From: Paenibacillus bovis
GTDB taxonomy: Bacteria > Bacillota > Bacilli > Bacillales > Bacillaceae_C
Direction: 5' to 3'
Length of the DNA: 64,000 bases
NCBI GenBank assembly: GCA_007679095.1
Contig: VEFU01000020.1
Location: 1-64,000, forward strand
Shown here: positions 1 to 8,354 of the stretch, piece after piece
Layout: each line of letters starts with the position of its first letter
Numbering within the stretch: position 1 is the stretch's first letter
The notes under the pieces: model-generated
Databases searched by the model: none
Told to the model about the DNA's origin: nothing
Seen by the model: only the letters and a program-made list of their open reading frames with translations
Made by a program: the position numbers and the translations under genes

Positions 1-57
1 TTCTTTGCGCAAAACAATAAAATTGAACATTTCGAGTATTTTTAATAATAAAATTAA

Positions 58-522
58 TTTAATGCAACGCTAGTGATACAAACACCTTATTTTATTCCAG
101 ATGCAAGTGTACTAGATGCATTAAAAATTGCGGCATTATCAGGAATTGATGTAAGGTTAATGATTCCGAACAAACCAGACCATCCTTTCGTCTATTGGGC
201 AACGTATTCCCATGTAGGTGAATTGTTAAAAACAGGTGGCAAGGTCTATATTTATGAAAACGGCTTTATTCATGCGAAAACAATGATTGCAGATGGGAAA
301 ATCGCTACAGTAGGTACTGCGAATATTGATTTAAGAAGTTTTCGACTGAACTTTGAAGTAAATGCATTCCTATATGACCAGGCATTAGTAGAAGAGCTTG
401 TAAACATATTTGGAAATGATATGGAAAAGTCACGAGAATTAACAATGGAAGAATATAAAAATCGTTCACTAGGAATTAGATTCAAAGAGTCTATTTCTCG
501 ATTATTATCCCCAATCTTATAA
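58..522 (+). pseudogene. cls: Cardiolipin synthase, C-terminal fragment (5'-truncated)
   Basis: This is the C-terminal third of a phospholipase D-superfamily cardiolipin synthase, which condenses phosphatidylglycerol into cardiolipin at the membrane. The fragment begins with the family stretch IQTPYFIPD and keeps the second HKD motif (HAKTMIADG, then GTANID). The reading frame is closed upstream by TAA at 55-57. None of the three forward frames in bases 1-57 resembles the missing N-terminal part (membrane segments and first HKD motif). A GTG at 73 could serve as a start but has no convincing ribosome site. A full-length enzyme is near 480-500 residues. I read this as a truncated gene or a rearrangement or assembly junction. 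It cannot be catalytic alone, because both HKD motifs are needed. Confidence 0.8.
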
Positions 523-557
523 TTTGAGGTTATGTTGAAGCAGAGGTGGTTGTAAGG

Positions 558-1157
558 ATGAAGAAAACCTTTGGAGTTCTTTTGCTAGGAGTACTTTGTG
601 GCATATTAATCTTTCATGTCATACAAGATACAAAAGAAAAGAAAGCGGATAACCAAGCTGCGGAAGAATTTTTAATTGATGCTGCATATGAAACAAGTAT
701 AGGATCGTTTGCAGAAGGTGTGTCTGAAGGAGATATTCCTCCAGATTTTGAATTAAAGACACTCGAAGGTGAAACAGTTAGATTATCAGATTTAAATGGC
801 AAGAAAGTAATCTTAAATTTTTGGGCAACATGGTGTCCACCTTGTAAAGCCGAAATGCCTCATATGCAAAACTTTTACGAGAAAAAGGCAGATAAGTATG
901 AAGTAGAAATTGTTGCTGTAAATTTAACTAGTAATGAGCGTGGAAGCAATATAGAGAAAAAAGTGAGCGATTTTATAAATGAATACAAATTATCATTTCC
1001 AATTCCACTTGATCAATCAGGAGACGTATGGGACAAGTATAAAGGAATTGCTATTCCTACTACTTATTTAATACAGTCTAATGGTCTTGTTCATAAACGG
1101 ATAATTGGCCCAATGGACGAGGAAATGATAGAACGGTTAGTGAAGGAAATGAAGTAA
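558..1157 (+). CDS. ResA-like membrane-anchored thiol-disulfide oxidoreductase
   Basis: Thioredoxin-fold protein of the AhpC/TSA-Redoxin (ResA/StoA) type, predicted to work outside the membrane on disulfides of exported proteins or apocytochrome c. It has an N-terminal signal anchor (about residues 5-22), the lead-in GDIPPDFELKTLEG, and the active site WCPPC with cysteines near 93 and 96. A cis-Pro loop follows (AIPTTYL). About 199 residues is normal for the family. I chose ATG 558 rather than GTG 546 because GAGGTGG at 543-549 sits 8 nt before it. It is not beside resBC or other cytochrome genes, so the substrate is open. A short hairpin with a T-run follows the stop. Confidence 0.85.
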   Translation: MKKTFGVLLLGVLCGILIFHVIQDTKEKKADNQAAEEFLIDAAYETSIGSFAEGVSEGDIPPDFELKTLEGETVRLSDLNGKKVILNFWATWCPPCKAEMPHMQNFYEKKADKYEVEIVAVNLTSNERGSNIEKKVSDFINEYKLSFPIPLDQSGDVWDKYKGIAIPTTYLIQSNGLVHKRIIGPMDEEMIERLVKEMK

Positions 1158-1184
1158 GAAATGCTATATTATTTCTTTTTTTAG
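1157..1184 (+). terminator. Short terminator after the ResA-like gene
   Basis: AGAAAT and ATTTCT form a 6-bp stem over an 8-nt loop, followed by seven T residues. The stem is weak, but it stands directly behind the stop codon. Confidence 0.5.
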
Positions 1185-1203
1185 AAATTATGCAAAAATA
1201 AAG

Positions 1204-1232
1204 TTGACAATGTAAATGTTTGTAGATATACT
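1204..1232 (+). promoter_or_regulatory. Promoter of the S-box/metY transcript
   Basis: TTGACA (1204-1209) and TATACT (1227-1232) are separated by exactly 17 bp, a near-consensus vegetative promoter. The predicted start lies about 30 nt before the riboswitch aptamer. Confidence 0.8.
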
Positions 1233-1272
1233 AGTTTTCAAGAGTTACATAAATCAATATATTAGGATTATT

Positions 1273-1435
1273 CTTATCAAGAGCGGCGGAGGGATAGGCC
1301 CTGCGATGCCCGGCAACCTTCAGGAGTTTATCTGAAAAGGTGCTAATTCCTACAGGTCGAAGCGGTCTGGAAGATAAGATGGGGATCTGTTAAATCAAGC
1401 CCTCTTCTTATCAAAGAAGAGGGCTTTCTGTTTTT
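1273..1435 (+). promoter_or_regulatory. SAM-I (S-box) riboswitch with terminator
   Basis: The aptamer runs from about 1273 to 1379. It is recognised by the P1 strands CTTATC and GATAAG, the GAGGGA and GGCCC blocks, the near-invariant GATGCCCGGCAACC, and GGTGCTAATTCC. The expression platform is a perfect 13-bp stem (1397-1409 with 1414-1426, loop ATCA) followed by a T-rich tail. By established S-box logic, SAM binding favours this terminator and low SAM lets transcription enter metY. Confidence 0.96.
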
Positions 1436-1490
1436 GTAATAATTAATCCAAGTTTTCTACTCAACTTAATCAAATTTAGGAGGCGTTACA

Positions 1491-2789
1491 ATGTCAGAAC
1501 AAAACTTCAGACCAGAAACATTATTACTTCATGGTGCACAACAACCGGATGAAACAGGTGCAAGAGCAGTTCCAGTATATCGCACTACATCCTATGTATT
1601 TAAAAATACAGACCATGCACAAGCATTATTTGGATTACAAGAAACAGGTAATATATATACTCGTATCATGAATCCAACAGTAGATGTTTTTGAACAACGT
1701 GTTGCTTTACTAGAAGGTGGAACAGCAGCTGTTGCTCTATCCTCAGGTATGGCAGCTATCGCATTTTCTATTTTGAACATAGCTGGTGCAGGTGATGAAA
1801 TTGTTGCTGCAACTGACCTTTATGGTGGAACATATAATTTATTTGCAGTAAGCTTACCGAAGTATGGCATCAAAGTTCATTTTGTAGATCCAAAAGATCC
1901 GGAAAACTTCCGCAAAGCAATTACTCCAAAAACAAAAGCTATCTTTGGTGAAGTAATTGGTAACCCAAGTTTACATGTATTAGATATCGAAGCTGTTGCC
2001 GATATTGCGCATGAGAATGGTATTCCATTGATTGTCGATAGTACGTTTGCAACACCATACTTATTAAATCCAATTGAATGGGGCGCAGATATCGTAGTCC
2101 ATTCTGCAACTAAATGGATTGGTGGACATGGAACTGCTATTGGTGGAGTAGTTGTAGATGCAGGTAAATTTGATTGGACGAACGGAAAATTCCCTGGTTT
2201 CACTGAACCAGACAACACATACCATGGTATTCGCTTTGGAGTGGATATTCCAAATGCAGCATTTGCTACAAAATTACGTGTTCAATTGCTACGTGACTTT
2301 GGGCCATGCTTAAGTCCGGACAATGCATTTATTTTCTTACAAGGTTTAGAAACATTACACCTACGTATTGCAAAGCACGTAGAAAATGCAAAAGCAGTAG
2401 CAGAACACTTACAGAAAAATGATGCAGTAGAATGGGTTTCATACCCTGGTCTAGAAGATCACCCATCGTACGAGTTAGCTAAAAAGTACTTCCCTAAAGG
2501 TGCTGGTGCGATCGTTAACTTCGGAATTAAAGGTGGACGTGAAGCTGGTAGAACAACAATTGATAATGTGAAATTGTTCTCTCACGTTGCAAACGTTGGA
2601 GATGCAAAATCATTAATCATCCACCCTGCTTCTACTACGCATCAACAATTAAATGCAGAGGAATTAAAACTTGTTGGTGTAACAGAAGAATTAATTCGTC
2701 TAGCAGTTGGTCTTGAAGCAATTGAAGATATTACTGGAGACCTTGATCAGGCAATTGCAAAAGCAGTAGAAGCAACTTCTGTAAAATAA
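1491..2789 (+). CDS. metY: O-acetylhomoserine (thiol)-lyase
   Basis: PLP-dependent Cys/Met metabolism enzyme that makes homocysteine from O-acetylhomoserine and sulfide. The 432-residue length and the insert FPGFTEPDNTYHGIRFG near residue 230 are typical of the MetY group, which is longer than the roughly 380-residue cystathionine gamma-synthases. The PLP lysine is K208 in SATKWIGGHGT, and the aspartate in IVDSTFATPY precedes it. ATG 1491 follows AGGAGG at about 8 nt. The S-box upstream places it under SAM control, which fits a methionine-synthesis role and argues against cysteine degradation. The gene appears monocistronic, with its own terminator behind it. Confidence 0.92.
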   Translation: MSEQNFRPETLLLHGAQQPDETGARAVPVYRTTSYVFKNTDHAQALFGLQETGNIYTRIMNPTVDVFEQRVALLEGGTAAVALSSGMAAIAFSILNIAGAGDEIVAATDLYGGTYNLFAVSLPKYGIKVHFVDPKDPENFRKAITPKTKAIFGEVIGNPSLHVLDIEAVADIAHENGIPLIVDSTFATPYLLNPIEWGADIVVHSATKWIGGHGTAIGGVVVDAGKFDWTNGKFPGFTEPDNTYHGIRFGVDIPNAAFATKLRVQLLRDFGPCLSPDNAFIFLQGLETLHLRIAKHVENAKAVAEHLQKNDAVEWVSYPGLEDHPSYELAKKYFPKGAGAIVNFGIKGGREAGRTTIDNVKLFSHVANVGDAKSLIIHPASTTHQQLNAEELKLVGVTEELIRLAVGLEAIEDITGDLDQAIAKAVEATSVK

Positions 2790-2799
2790 TAGAATGGTA

Positions 2800-2837
2800 G
2801 AGAACTAGAGCATATTTTATGTTCTAGTTCTTTTTTG
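2800..2837 (+). terminator. metY terminator
   Basis: AGAACTAGA pairs with TTCTAGTTCT around an A/T-rich loop, followed by TTTTTTGTTTTT. Confidence 0.85.
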
Positions 2838-2880
2838 TTTTTAATGAGGGGGATTCTTTCCAACATCGAAAAAAACTTCC

Positions 2881-3250
2881 CCAGCGTTGAAAAGGAAGCG
2901 GTGAGGATCGATAAGGGTCCGTCCAGTGTTCAAAAGACATGTCTGAGCGAACAAAAGGAGAGTCCCAGTGTCCAAAAGAACACCCATCATCGAATAAACC
3001 ATCCCCAGCGTCCAAAAGGAAGCGTCGAGCGTCGAAAAGGGACCCTCCATCGTTCAAAAGACATGTCTGAGCAAACAAAAGGAGGATTCCAGCATTCAAA
3101 AGAACATCATCATCGAATAACCCTTCCCCAGAGTTGAAAAGGAAGCGTTGAGCGTTGAAAAGGGTCCGTCCATCGTTCAAAAGACATGTCTGAGCAGACA
3201 AAAGGAGGGTCCCAGCATCCAAAAGAACAATCGAGAGCTACATCCACCAT
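2881..3250. repeat. Tandem array: three 123/124-bp units, each built of three ~41-bp monomers
   Basis: Units start at 2881, 3005 and 3128 (periods 124 and 123). Each unit divides again into monomers of 40-42 bp. Every monomer opens with a variant of CCAGYGTYSAAAAG, and the three monomer types recur in the same order: one continues with GGAAGCG, the second with ACATGTCTGAGC, the third with AACA-N-CATCATCGAATAA. This is a higher-order repeat. A degenerate monomer lies before 2881. The open stretches on both strands have no ribosome sites and change frame at the 124-bp unit, so I do not call a gene. The rest of this 600-bp gap, from about 3250 to 3425, shows nothing recognisable. Confidence 0.85.
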
Positions 3251-3439
3251 CCTATACCACGCCCCCCACCCTTCAAAAGCACATACTTCGTACAAGCAAA
3301 TATCAATAGTCAAAATGCAATGCTAAGTAGGATGATGCTTCCCTATTTCTATTCATAACTTGTCTACTTCCAGCATATGATGTGGAGAAAAAGCTTGTAC
3401 AGATTTCATACTTGGAATTGTCACTAGGGGGGATTAGAC

Positions 3440-4882
3440 ATGAATAGAAAATGGGTCATTATTATCGCCATTTGTTCTTTTTTATTAGGAGCTGGCGGTG
3501 TTTATGGTGGATTAACGTGGGTTGCTCCTTTATGGGCAGATGATGCAGATCAACTGGAGGTACAAGTTGGCGATGAGGATGGATTAAAAGGAAATTTGCA
3601 AAAGATTTCCCATGCATACGATATAATTCGTAATGCATATGTGGAAAAAGTAGAAGATGAAAAGTTAATTCAAGGTGCAATACAAGGCATGGTTGGTACA
3701 TTGCAAGATCCATATTCCGTATACATGGACGCAGCTACAACGGAACAATTTAATGATAGTATGGATACTTCCTTTGATGGGATTGGTGCTCAAATTTCCT
3801 TGAAGGATGGAAAACTCATTATTATTGCACCGATAAAAAACTCCCCTGCTGAAAAAGCTGGAATTAAAGCAAAGGATCAAATTACAAAAATAGACGGTAA
3901 AAGTGTGGATGGTCTAGATGCACATCAAGCATCATTATTAATTAGAGGGAAAAAAGGAACAACTGTACAACTAGAAATAGTGAGGGGCGATTTAGCAAAT
4001 CCATTAATATTTGAAATTACTAGAGATGAGATCCCACTTTTAACAGTTTACTCAGAAATGAAAAATAATGGAGACAAAAATATTGGTTATATAGAAATTA
4101 CCCAATTTGCCAAAGGAACAGCAAAAGAATTTTCAACTGAATTAAAAAAGCTAGAAAAACAAGGTATCGAAGGATTAATTATCGATGTACGTGGTAATCC
4201 GGGTGGGATGCTCTCAAGTGTAGAAGCTATTATGAGAGAACTCGTAACTGGAGAAAAACCATATGTTCAAATAGAAGAACGTTCAGGAAAAAGAGTTACG
4301 TATGCTTCTGACTTAAAGGAAAATAAAGATTATCCGATATCTGTCCTAATTGATGAAGGGAGTGCATCTGCTTCCGAAATCTTAGCTGGTGCTCTGAATG
4401 AGATTGAGGGATATGAGCTGATAGGGGAGAAAACATTCGGAAAAGGGACAGTACAACAAGCTCTTCCACTGGATGAACACAGTCAAATAAAGCTAACAAT
4501 GGCAAAATGGCTTACTCCAAATGGAAATTGGATTCATGGGAAAGGAATAGAGCCGACCATAGAAGTCCAGCAACCAGCATCTTTTCATGTTCATTCATTA
4601 CAAATCGAAGAAACATTAGTGAAAGACATGAACAATGAGAAAGTAAAGATAGCTCAAAATGTGTTAAAAGCTTTATCGTTTGCTCCAGGAAGAACCGATG
4701 GTTACTTCGATGAACAAACGGAACAAGCAGTACGAGCTTTTCAATCGATTCATAAGCTTCCGATTACAGGACAAATTGATGTAAAAACCGCTTTAAAAAT
4801 GGAAGAAGCAATAGAAAGCAAGATTCAAAATGAGAAAAATGATCTTCAATTACAAGTAGCATTGAAATCCTTTGCAAAGTAA
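3440..4882 (+). CDS. ctpB: Carboxy-terminal processing protease CtpB
   Basis: Secreted or membrane-anchored S41 serine protease. In B. subtilis CtpB acts in the intermembrane space of sporulating cells and cleaves SpoIVFA to activate sigma K. Domains in order: signal anchor (residues 5-27), helical N-terminal region, PDZ domain (about 110-195), S41 catalytic core (200-385) and a C-terminal peptidoglycan-binding domain (about 400-455, ending near the typical FQSIHKLPITG). The catalytic Ser lies in EGSASASE (306-313) and the general-base Lys is K335 in TFGKGTVQQ. At 480 residues it has full length. AGGGGGG precedes ATG 3440. The neighbour minJ keeps the B. subtilis arrangement, but ftsEX does not lie directly upstream here. 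Confidence 0.93.
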   Translation: MNRKWVIIIAICSFLLGAGGVYGGLTWVAPLWADDADQLEVQVGDEDGLKGNLQKISHAYDIIRNAYVEKVEDEKLIQGAIQGMVGTLQDPYSVYMDAATTEQFNDSMDTSFDGIGAQISLKDGKLIIIAPIKNSPAEKAGIKAKDQITKIDGKSVDGLDAHQASLLIRGKKGTTVQLEIVRGDLANPLIFEITRDEIPLLTVYSEMKNNGDKNIGYIEITQFAKGTAKEFSTELKKLEKQGIEGLIIDVRGNPGGMLSSVEAIMRELVTGEKPYVQIEERSGKRVTYASDLKENKDYPISVLIDEGSASASEILAGALNEIEGYELIGEKTFGKGTVQQALPLDEHSQIKLTMAKWLTPNGNWIHGKGIEPTIEVQQPASFHVHSLQIEETLVKDMNNEKVKIAQNVLKALSFAPGRTDGYFDEQTEQAVRAFQSIHKLPITGQIDVKTALKMEEAIESKIQNEKNDLQLQVALKSFAK

Positions 4883-4886
4883 AAAA

Positions 4887-4937
4887 ATAAGGTCGAGTAT
4901 TGGTTGGGATTCCACGATGCTTGACCTTATATTTTTT
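4887..4937 (+). terminator. ctpB terminator
   Basis: ATAAGGTCGAGTAT pairs with ATGCTTGACCTTAT with one mismatch, followed by ATTTTTTT. Confidence 0.85.
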
Positions 4938-5008
4938 TCCACTTTTGTCAGAACATCTGATAGAATAGGAGATAAGTTTACTTTATTTTAAAAAGGGTGT
5001 GGGCAATC

Positions 5009-6202
5009 GTGGAAGTATGGTTTCTGGAAATTATAAAAGCAATTGGAAGACTATTTTTGCATCCACTTTTATATTTTTCTATTTTATTAGTAATCGTTGC
5101 TGGTATGCTTCGTGTAAAAAGAGAACGAAAAGATTTTCATGTCCGTGTTCAAGATACATTACACGAACTAAAACACTTATTTCCATTAGGTATCATAACA
5201 GGTATCATTCTATCTATCGTTGCCGTAGGTGTTGGATTCACCATGCCTTTGCCTTTTATTATCATGATTGGGGCTATTACCATTTTATTTAGTCTAATCG
5301 GAAATGCACGCCTACTCTCCCCAGCACTTACGATTGGTGTTACATTATTAATTGTTAGTGCTTCCAAGCTATTTGAGTTTAACGTGCCTTTAATAGATGA
5401 TGTACCATCTTTACATCAATATTATTTTATTGGATTAGCGCTTTTCCTTGCGATATTAACTCTTACTGAAGGATTCTTTATGTTGAAAAACGGACAAGTT
5501 GATATTTCGCCTAAACTACGAAAGAGTAGACGCGGATTGACAGTAGGTGCTCATCAAGCGAAGCGCTTCTGGTTTTTACCAATCTTTTTCTTTATACCAA
5601 CAGGACCAATTAGTCCATCTCTTGACTGGTGGCCGGTTATCGAGTGGGGAACGCAAAGTTATTCCCTTATACTAGTTCCGTTTTTACTCGGATTCCAACA
5701 TCAAATTCAAAGTACACTTCCTCAGCGTGCAATCCATCGATTGAGCAAGCATGTTTTGCTACTAGGTGTTGTGCTAACGATTGTTGCTGCTTCCGGATTT
5801 TTCTTCCCTACAATCATCCCTCTAGTTGTTGCGGTTATTGCAATTATGGGACGACTGTGGATTGCGTATCAGCATCGTGTAGAAGAGAATGCGACACTAT
5901 ATTATTTTACGCCACAAAATAAAGGAATTATGGTATTAGATGTAATACCAGGATCTCCTGCACATAAAATGGGATTGAAAACTGGGGAAATAATTGAATC
6001 CTGTAATGGAAGAAAGGTTAACAATAAACAAGATCTTTATATGGCATTACTTGTTAACCGTGCCTATTGTAAACTAGAAGTTTTTGATGTAAATGGAGAG
6101 ATTCGCTTCTTACAAAGAGCTCTTTATGAGAGTGACCATCATGAATTAGGTATTCTTTTCATCGAAGAAAGAGCCAAACGTGAAACGGTAGATGCTGGTT
6201 AA
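5009..6202 (+). CDS. minJ: Topological specificity protein MinJ (PDZ membrane protein)
   Basis: Polytopic membrane protein with a C-terminal PDZ domain. By homology it bridges DivIVA to MinD and keeps the division inhibitor at poles and septa. About seven or eight hydrophobic segments fill residues 10-300, and the PDZ domain follows (IMVLDVIPGSPAHKMGLKTGE, quoted here only as its core GSPAHKMGLKTGE). The N-terminal pattern VEVWFLEIIKAIGRLFLHP resembles MinJ. I prefer GTG 5009 because AAAAAGGG at about 4990-4997 is 11 nt upstream, whereas GTG 4997 would overlap that site. The position after ctpB agrees with B. subtilis, where minJ (yvjD) lies near ctpB. Confidence 0.85.
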   Translation: MEVWFLEIIKAIGRLFLHPLLYFSILLVIVAGMLRVKRERKDFHVRVQDTLHELKHLFPLGIITGIILSIVAVGVGFTMPLPFIIMIGAITILFSLIGNARLLSPALTIGVTLLIVSASKLFEFNVPLIDDVPSLHQYYFIGLALFLAILTLTEGFFMLKNGQVDISPKLRKSRRGLTVGAHQAKRFWFLPIFFFIPTGPISPSLDWWPVIEWGTQSYSLILVPFLLGFQHQIQSTLPQRAIHRLSKHVLLLGVVLTIVAASGFFFPTIIPLVVAVIAIMGRLWIAYQHRVEENATLYYFTPQNKGIMVLDVIPGSPAHKMGLKTGEIIESCNGRKVNNKQDLYMALLVNRAYCKLEVFDVNGEIRFLQRALYESDHHELGILFIEERAKRETVDAG

Positions 6203-6241
6203 TACCAACTACATTTGTAGTCCAATTTGTGGAGGTGTAAT

Positions 6242-7693
6242 TTGGGTAAACTTAGTCCAATTAACCATCGACTAAAATCAGTTTTCCTAGTATTGTTTAT
6301 TGTTTGTTATGGTGTGATCTTCCTTTATGCTTGGCAACAGAAAAACGAAGCAGGTGTGCTGATGAATGATGTTGGCCAACTCGTTCCTATAAAAGTGAAA
6401 AAAGTTGTTCAAGGGAAAGAAATGGAACAAATTAGAGAACTTTTACAAGAAGCAAAGGAGAAAAATTTAAAGGTTTCAATTGCAGGTAAACAACATAGTC
6501 AAGGTGGCCACACATACTATAAAGATGCAATTGTGATTGATATGACAACATATAACAAAGTAATTCAGGTCCTTCCAGAAGAAAAGCTTGCTACCGTGCA
6601 AAGTGGTGCCACATGGTCGGATCTACAAGAGGCAATAAATCCTTTTCATTTATCCATAAAGACAATGCAAGCACCAAACATTTTCACAATCGGTGGTTCT
6701 ATGAGTGTGAATGTTCACGGGAGAGATATTCGCTACGGCCCGCTAATTGACAGTATTCGGTCTTTTCGCTTGATGAATGCAGATGGGGATATTTTAAATG
6801 TGAGTAGAACTGAAAATGAAGAGTTATTCCGGTTAGTCAATGGTGGATACGGTTTATTCGGTATTATACTCGATGTCGATATTGAGCTTACGGAAGATGT
6901 TGTGTATAAAGAAACTTTTACATGGTTGGACTACCATGATTATCCACAGTATTTTAAAGAACAAGTATTAGCTAATCCTGATATTGAAATGCATAATACG
7001 AGAATATCTGTGACGCCAAAACAGTTCTTTACAGAAATGTATGTGAAAAACTATATTAGGTCAGAAGAAGATATAGAAGATCATGATGAACTATTAGATG
7101 AAAAATATATCGGTCGAAACAAATTTGCTTTTGGTTTATCACGACATTTTGATTGGGGAAAGAACCTTGTTTGGTATGTTCAAAAGAAGGCATTTCAAGG
7201 AGATAAGGTGAATTTTGTTTCTAGAAACAATCAAATGCGTCCAGGCATTAAATTTTTAGAGTATGAAGGCTATAGTGATACCGATTTATTACAAGAATAT
7301 TTTGTCCCTGTGGATGACTTTCCAGACTTCATTGATAGATTACGAGAATTGTTAACTGAGAATGAACTAAATATTTTAAATGCAACTGTTCGTTATGTTC
7401 CCAAAAATGAGGAGTCATACCTTTCCTATGCGAAAGAAGATATGTTTGCCATCGTATTTTTAATCAATCAAGGGCTTACCAATAAAGATATAGAGAAAAC
7501 CGGAGAAGTAGTAAGATTAATAATCGACCTCGTTCTGGAATACAACGGGGCGTATTACTTACCATATTATCCCTACCCAACGAAGGAGCAAATGAGGGAA
7601 GCGTATCCACGAACAGATGAATTTTTCCAATTAAAAAGAAAATATGATCCAGAGGAACGTTTTATGAATCAGTTCTATGAGGAGTATGCCTAA
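6242..7693 (+). CDS. FAD-binding oxidoreductase with N-terminal membrane anchor
   Basis: An FAD_binding_4 (VAO/PCMH-fold) oxidase or dehydrogenase with one N-terminal transmembrane segment (about residues 12-30). The FAD-binding half includes VSIAGKQHSQGGHTYY, SGATWSDLQEAI and TIGGSMSVNVHGRD. The C-terminal end (KYDPEERFMNQFYE) matches the GlcD and sugar-lactone-oxidase style of tail. The histidine in SQGGH is where related enzymes attach FAD covalently, but I cannot tell if that occurs here. TTG 6242 is the best start: GGAGG at 6231-6235 lies 6 nt upstream, while TTG 6227 precedes that site. The stop overlaps the ATG of the next gene (TAATG), so the two are translationally coupled. Substrate unknown. 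Confidence 0.8.
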   Translation: MGKLSPINHRLKSVFLVLFIVCYGVIFLYAWQQKNEAGVLMNDVGQLVPIKVKKVVQGKEMEQIRELLQEAKEKNLKVSIAGKQHSQGGHTYYKDAIVIDMTTYNKVIQVLPEEKLATVQSGATWSDLQEAINPFHLSIKTMQAPNIFTIGGSMSVNVHGRDIRYGPLIDSIRSFRLMNADGDILNVSRTENEELFRLVNGGYGLFGIILDVDIELTEDVVYKETFTWLDYHDYPQYFKEQVLANPDIEMHNTRISVTPKQFFTEMYVKNYIRSEEDIEDHDELLDEKYIGRNKFAFGLSRHFDWGKNLVWYVQKKAFQGDKVNFVSRNNQMRPGIKFLEYEGYSDTDLLQEYFVPVDDFPDFIDRLRELLTENELNILNATVRYVPKNEESYLSYAKEDMFAIVFLINQGLTNKDIEKTGEVVRLIIDLVLEYNGAYYLPYYPYPTKEQMREAYPRTDEFFQLKRKYDPEERFMNQFYEEYA

Positions 7694-8238
7694 TGAGATG
7701 GATTGTCATATCCCAGAGTATCGCCATACTTGGTAGTAGTCTTGTATTTCCCTTTTACTTAATCTTTATAAAAGAAATTGGAGGTGGTTTCCTCCAATAT
7801 GGAATTTCATATGGCCTGTTTACAATGAGCTCTGCTATTGTACATCTTTTTATTGGAAAAATTTCAGATAAAATTGGACGGAAATCTTTTTTATTAGTAA
7901 ATAGTTGGGGAATGGCAATTCTACTATTAATCTTTCCAATTATTACGATGGTTTGGCAAGTGTATGTCATACAGATTTTCCTCGGAATCGTTGGTGCGAT
8001 GCAGAAGACGAGTGAAAAAGCGATGTTGGCTGATTTTACGGAAGGGAATAACCGTGGTGCTGTAATAGGTCGCTATCATTTTTGGACTTCCATATTTGCT
8101 GGGGCTGCTGTTATGTTGGGTGGATTTATTATTGATTTATTCACTCTCGATATCATCTTTTTCATTAGCTCGCTCATTTTATTTGTAAGTGGATTTTTTA
8201 TTTTGAAAATAGACGAAAGCAAGAAAATGCCTGTCTAA
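7693..8238 (+). CDS. Half-size MFS-like membrane protein (6 TM)
   Basis: A 181-residue protein with about six hydrophobic helices and the MFS motif A loop (GKISDKIGRKS) between helices 2 and 3. A complete MFS transporter has 12 helices and about 400 residues, so this is one six-helix bundle. No second half is found downstream in any frame, and a terminator follows directly. The start codon overlaps the stop of the FAD oxidoreductase gene. It may be a genuine small transporter working as a dimer, or a relic of a longer gene. The tight coupling to the oxidase gene suggests it is still expressed. Function unknown. Confidence 0.7.
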   Translation: MRWIVISQSIAILGSSLVFPFYLIFIKEIGGGFLQYGISYGLFTMSSAIVHLFIGKISDKIGRKSFLLVNSWGMAILLLIFPIITMVWQVYVIQIFLGIVGAMQKTSEKAMLADFTEGNNRGAVIGRYHFWTSIFAGAAVMLGGFIIDLFTLDIIFFISSLILFVSGFFILKIDESKKMPV

Positions 8239-8271
8239 ACATGTTATGTCATGTTGTTCAGGCGTTTTTTA
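8229..8271 (+). terminator. Terminator after the half-MFS gene
   Basis: GCCTG...AACATG pairs with CATGTT...CAGGC, followed by GTTTTTTATT. Confidence 0.8.
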
Positions 8272-8305
8272 TTTGATAGATGTTTTGTGAACTGCTTCAT
8301 GGTAG

Positions 8306-8316
8306 AATGCTATAAT
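8306..8316 (+). promoter_or_regulatory. Extended -10 promoter of the TetR gene
   Basis: A perfect TATAAT at 8311-8316 is preceded by TGC (extended -10). No good -35 is seen at 16-18 bp. The TetR start codon lies 39 nt further on. Confidence 0.55.
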
Positions 8317-8354
8317 AGAGTATTTCGATTATAGAACAGGTAAGGTGAGTAACA

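Noticed and set aside
2824-3222. Minus-strand open frame of 132 codons, and overlapping frames, across the 41-bp monomer array.
   Set aside because: The openness follows from the repeat period (123 is a multiple of 3). There is no ribosome site, and the repeated peptide changes frame at the 124-bp unit.
5629-5922. Second forward frame of 97 codons inside minJ.
   Set aside because: It is a shadow of the minJ frame, with an unlikely Cys- and Ser-rich composition and no start signal.
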